A stretch of 64,000 bases of DNA. Origin: Rathayibacter sp. VKM Ac-2856 (GTDB lineage: Bacteria; Actinomycetota; Actinomycetes; Actinomycetales; Microbacteriaceae). The translations under genes and the position numbers were made by a program. Each line of letters begins with the position of its first letter. The stretch's first letter is position 1. Positions 61,127 through 64,000 of this stretch are shown piece by piece. The DNA lies in contig NZ_JABMLF010000004.1 in the NCBI RefSeq assembly GCF_013205055.1, positions 372,001 to 436,000 of the forward strand, written 5' to 3'. The notes beneath the pieces are model-generated. The model was not told the origin of the DNA. It saw only the letters and a program-made list of their open reading frames with translations, and did not search any database.

Positions 61127-61978
61127 TCACCCCGTGAGCAGCGCCGGGAACTCGCCCGGGATCTCGCGGGCGAGGTAGCCCGCCGGGCCGAGCCGCCGCG
61201 TCAGCACGGTGTCCGCCTCCGTGTGCAGGAACGCGCCCCACGCGGCGGCGCCCTGCGGGTCGAGGCCGCGCGCGCGGAGTCCGGCGGTCGCTCCGGCGAG
61301 GACGTCGCCGCTGCCCGCCGTGGCGAGACCCGGGTGCTCGCCCTCGATCCTGACCGCGACGCCGTCGGGGGCCGCGATCACGTTGAAGAGGCTGACGACC
61401 GCGTCGTAGCGCCGCGCGAGGGCGATCGCCGCGGCCTCGACATCGTCGACCTCCGCGCCCAGCAGCCGCGCGGCCTCCTCGGTGTTGGGCGTCATCAGCA
61501 GCCGACCGGCCAGTGCGCGGGCGACCCGGCGCTGCCCGGGGAGCACGCCGAGCGGGAACGCGTCGAGGTGCACCGCGGGGACGCCGGCCAGCAGCGGGGC
61601 GATGGTGCGCAGGGTGGCGGCGGTCGCCTTCGGATCGTCCAGGCCCGGGCCGACCAGCGCGACGTCCGCCGAGCTCAGCTCGCCCTCGAGGTCCTCGAGT
61701 CCGCGGCCCGAGATCGAGCCGCCGCGCGTCTCGGCCAAGGGCACGACGCCGCACTCGGGCAGCGCCACGGCGGTCGCCGCGGCGACGGACTCGGCGACGC
61801 AGAGGGTGAGGCGCCCCGCACCGACGCGGAGGGCGGAGACGCCCGCGAGGATCGCGGCCCCGGGGGTCTTGCGGGCCCCGCCGACGACGACCACGTCGCC
61901 GCGGGCGTGCTTGGAGCCCGCCGGGTCGGGCAGCGGCCAGCGCCGCTCGAGCAGGGGGCGGTCGACGACGGCGCTCAT
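61127..61978 (-). CDS. nnrD: ADP-dependent NAD(P)H-hydrate dehydratase
   Basis: A 283-residue ribokinase-like repair enzyme that converts hydrated NAD(P)H back to NAD(P)H using ADP. HARGDVVVVGGARKTPGAAILAGVSALRVGAG is the N-terminal signature, LLMTPNTEEAARLLG the central one, and LATAGSGDVLAG the nucleotide-binding anion hole. The NnrE epimerase domain is absent; it would be encoded elsewhere. The start overlaps the stop of the histidine phosphatase gene by 4 bp. Confidence 0.9.
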   Translation of the reverse strand: MSAVVDRPLLERRWPLPDPAGSKHARGDVVVVGGARKTPGAAILAGVSALRVGAGRLTLCVAESVAAATAVALPECGVVPLAETRGGSISGRGLEDLEGELSSADVALVGPGLDDPKATAATLRTIAPLLAGVPAVHLDAFPLGVLPGQRRVARALAGRLLMTPNTEEAARLLGAEVDDVEAAAIALARRYDAVVSLFNVIAAPDGVAVRIEGEHPGLATAGSGDVLAGATAGLRARGLDPQGAAAWGAFLHTEADTVLTRRLGPAGYLAREIPGEFPALLTG

Positions 61979-62730
61979 GCGTCGCTCCTTCCGTGCGAGG
62001 GGTCCTCGCGATCGTCGTGGCGGGTGACGGGCGCGCTCGAGTCCTCGAGGTGCGCGGTCTCGTTGAAGCGCTCGAGCGTCCAGGCGTCGCCGTCGCGGAG
62101 GAGCCGGGTGACGGAGGCGTTCGCGACCGGGGTCGCCCCGCCGATGTCGAGCAGCTCGCGCTCGGACAGGCCCTCGCAGACGGCGCGGATGATCAGGACG
62201 ACCGCGTCGTGGCAGAACAGCGCGACCGGCCCGGCCGGCGCGACGAGGTCGAGGTGGTCGAGGAAGGACCGCACGCGCTGGGCGAGATCGGTCCAGGACT
62301 CGCCACCCGGCGGCCGGTAGTAGAACTTGCCGAGCCAGTCGCGCCGGGCCGCCTCCTCGGGGAAGCGGGCGCGGAAGCCCGCCGTCGTCAGCCGGTCGGC
62401 GATGCCCAGGTCGCGGTCGCGGAGGCGCTCGTCGAGGCGGGGCGAGAGGTCAAGGCCCGCCTCCTCGAAGGCGAGCCGCGCGGTCGAGGAGGCGCGGACG
62501 TACGGCGAGGACCAGGCGGCGACGGGGGCGTTGCCGTCGGCGAGCCAGCGCCCGAGCGCACGGGCCTGCTCCTGCCCCGCCGCCGACAGCTCGACGTCGG
62601 GGTCGCGCCGGTCGACGGCGATGTCGTGGGCGCCCTCCGCCTCGGCGGCGCTGGCCGCGATGTTGGCGACGCTCTCCCCGTGGCGCACGAGGAGGAGCTC
62701 GGTCGGTCCGGTGCTGGTGCGTGAGCTCAT
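61975..62730 (-). CDS. Histidine phosphatase family protein
   Basis: A 251-residue phosphoglycerate-mutase-like phosphatase. The phospho-histidine motif LLLVRHGESVANIA is near residue 16, the second histidine in LFCHDAVVLIIRAV, and YVRASSTARLAF supplies the arginine. The acidic C-terminal tail (DDREDPSHGRSDA) is beyond the domain. Substrate unknown. It leads a two-gene operon with nnrD. GAGCAT stands 6 nt before the ATG. Confidence 0.88.
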   Translation of the reverse strand: MSSRTSTGPTELLLVRHGESVANIAASAAEAEGAHDIAVDRRDPDVELSAAGQEQARALGRWLADGNAPVAAWSSPYVRASSTARLAFEEAGLDLSPRLDERLRDRDLGIADRLTTAGFRARFPEEAARRDWLGKFYYRPPGGESWTDLAQRVRSFLDHLDLVAPAGPVALFCHDAVVLIIRAVCEGLSERELLDIGGATPVANASVTRLLRDGDAWTLERFNETAHLEDSSAPVTRHDDREDPSHGRSDA

Positions 62731-62819
62731 CCCTCCATGCTCCGCTCCGGTGCCGCCGCCGCCGAGGGGCTTCCGCCGGGCGAGGAGCAGTTGCTACGGC
62801 CGGGCGGGCGCGCAGCGGC

Positions 62820-62825
62820 TAGGGT
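62820..62825 (+). promoter_or_regulatory. -10 element TAGGGT for leaderless lipoprotein gene
   Basis: TAGGGT lies 7 nt before the GTG at 62833, in the divergent gap shared with the histidine phosphatase gene. Confidence 0.5.
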
Positions 62826-62832
62826 CGGTCGC

Positions 62833-63300
62833 GTGAAGCTGACGCGGACCCGACCGGCCCTGACGATCGCCGCGGCCCTGGCGGTGCTCGCGCTCGCGGG
62901 GTGCACCGCGCCGGCGCCCGACGTGACGGTCTCGAACGACGCGGCGCCGCGCGAGGAGTCGCGCGACCGCGTCCTCGCCCTGGTCTCCTCCCTCACCGGT
63001 CCGCAGGACGACGCCTTCGGCTACGCGCGCCTCGCGAGCGAGCAGGCCGTCGAGGGCGTGGACCTGATCGGGATCGAGTCCTACGACGCCATGACCGAGG
63101 GCGGTGAGTTCGGGGCGCTGTCGTTCCGCGCGCCGGTGGACGCCGCCTCGTTCCCCGACGTCGCCGATCTGCCCGACGCCTACTGCTTCCGGGCCCCGTT
63201 CGCCTCGGCCGGGGCCGTGGTCGACGACGCCGACGGCGGGGGAGTCGCCGTGATCGAGTGCCCGGCGGACGCCGAGACGATCACCCCGCCGGCCGCCTGA
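62833..63300 (+). CDS. Small secreted lipoprotein
   Basis: A 155-residue lipoprotein. A basic start KLTRTRP and hydrophobic core lead to the lipobox LALAGC with the lipidated cysteine near residue 25. The mature part is acidic, with one further pair of cysteines (YCFRAP and IECPAD), and shows no known motif. I do not recognise the family. The start is supported by a -10 element 7 nt upstream; an in-frame extension to 62737 is unlikely. Confidence 0.65.
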   Translation: MKLTRTRPALTIAAALAVLALAGCTAPAPDVTVSNDAAPREESRDRVLALVSSLTGPQDDAFGYARLASEQAVEGVDLIGIESYDAMTEGGEFGALSFRAPVDAASFPDVADLPDAYCFRAPFASAGAVVDDADGGGVAVIECPADAETITPPAA

Positions 63301-63367
63301 GCAGACGCCTCCGCCTGAGCCGGCGCCTCCGCGGCGGGTCCTCACCGCGCTCGCGGACCGGGCCTTG

Positions 63368-64000
63368 TCAGGGGGCGTCCACCGCCGCGACGACCGCGGC
63401 GAGCGTCTCGGGGTCGCTGAGGATGCGGAAGTGGCCGCCCGTCTCGATCCGCACGTTCACGGCGCCCTCGAGCATGCTGCCCTCGGGGATGTGCGGGTCG
63501 AACAGGCCGAAGACCGAGGTGATCCGCGCGTTCGCGCCCGCCCGGCTGGACAGCAGCAGGGTCGTCGCGTCGCGCGGCGAGAAGGAGCGGAGGCTCTTCA
63601 GCAGCAGGTACGGGGCGTAGCGGGAGCCGCCGAAGGGCGTCGCGACGGCGACCATGCGGTCGACGCGGCCGTCGGGGTCGAGCTCGGTCATCACGTACTT
63701 GCCGATCAGCCCGCCCTTGCTGTGCGCGACGATCACGACGTCGCGCAGATCGTGCTCGGCGAGGTAGGCGGCGACGTCCTCCGCAGTGCGGGCGACCGGG
63801 CGGCCGTTCCAGCCGAGGCTGGTGAGCACGTGCATCGGGTGGCCGCGGCGGTGCAGCGGATCGATGATCGGGCGGAGGAAGGCCCAGGTCTCCCAGATGC
63901 CCGGCAGCACGACGATCGGACGCTGGTCGCCGTCGAGGTAGTCCTCGGGGGCGCGGCGCGAGACGAAGGCGCGGACCTGCCAGGCGACGGCGTAGGCGTA
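63368..64000 (-). CDS. Alpha/beta hydrolase, lipase-like (5' end outside the window)
   Basis: At least 210 residues of a hydrolase; the frame stays open to the right end, so the true start lies outside. PIVVLPGIWETW gives the oxyanion side, VVIVAHSKGGLIG carries the nucleophile serine, and a C-terminal histidine lies in ETGGHFRIL. The AHSKGG motif is like triacylglycerol lipases and esterases of the PGAP1/palmitoyl-thioesterase type. A short LPGIW start at 63910 is only an internal GTG. Substrate unknown. Confidence 0.83.
   Translation of the reverse strand, partial: YAYAVAWQVRAFVSRRAPEDYLDGDQRPIVVLPGIWETWAFLRPIIDPLHRRGHPMHVLTSLGWNGRPVARTAEDVAAYLAEHDLRDVVIVAHSKGGLIGKYVMTELDPDGRVDRMVAVATPFGGSRYAPYLLLKSLRSFSPRDATTLLLSSRAGANARITSVFGLFDPHIPEGSMLEGAVNVRIETGGHFRILSDPETLAAVVAAVDAP

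Overview
The window is a very GC-rich actinobacterial chromosome segment. Gene content points to Microbacteriaceae, of a Rathayibacter, Curtobacterium or Clavibacter-like type. The hints are an N-domain-less ClpB under a HAIR operator, clpS beside a DUF2017 gene, DUF3151 and DUF7882-type genes, many leaderless promoters, and the intergenic repeat built around CTGGTCGAGTAGCC...CGTATCGAGACCC that is common in this family. Genus is an inference; no rRNA or tRNA gene was recognised.

Layout. 1-5.8 kb: clpS-DUF2017, an old-yellow-enzyme/quinone-oxidoreductase pair with a divergent LysR regulator, a cluster of DnaA-box-like 9-mers, a DUF1206 membrane protein and a small sigma-like protein. 5.8-12.8 kb: clpB, radC-like, alcohol dehydrogenase, esterase, deaminase and nadE. 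13-20.6 kb: acsA, a sulfonate/nitrate-type ABC importer, a nitroreductase and lpd. 20.7-28.4 kb: an acetyltransferase, a lipoprotein, threonine aldolase, a LuxR-type two-component system and a DUF6421-like protein.

28.7-34.1 kb is the accessory part. A lactococcin-972-type bacteriocin precursor is followed by a four-cysteine lipoprotein, a peptidoglycan-binding adaptor, an ABC ATPase and an FtsX-type permease. The last three genes overlap by 4 bp each and look like a MacAB-type export or self-protection unit. Paired palindromic repeats bracket the cluster, including an approximately 68-bp imperfect direct repeat on each side.

34.2-48.7 kb: hydrolase, AEC transporter, DUF4012 protein, xthA, a heterodimeric ABC exporter with one degenerate ATP site, pyrE, a large hexapeptide-repeat membrane protein, a SpoU methyltransferase, a HAD-IIA phosphatase and a DUF3151 protein. 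48.9-64 kb: MFS transporter, MmcQ/YjbR protein, HAD phosphatase, DoxX-like protein, a cell-wall-anchored 5'-nucleotidase, purA, an ABC/FtsX pair, small conserved Microbacteriaceae proteins, nnrD, a histidine phosphatase, a lipoprotein and a hydrolase that runs off the window.

Two window-wide patterns stand out. At least sixteen genes have a TANNNT hexamer ending exactly 6 or 7 nt before the start codon, as expected for leaderless mRNAs. Several palindromic intergenic families also recur, the most striking being a fixed-length 63-bp element present three times.
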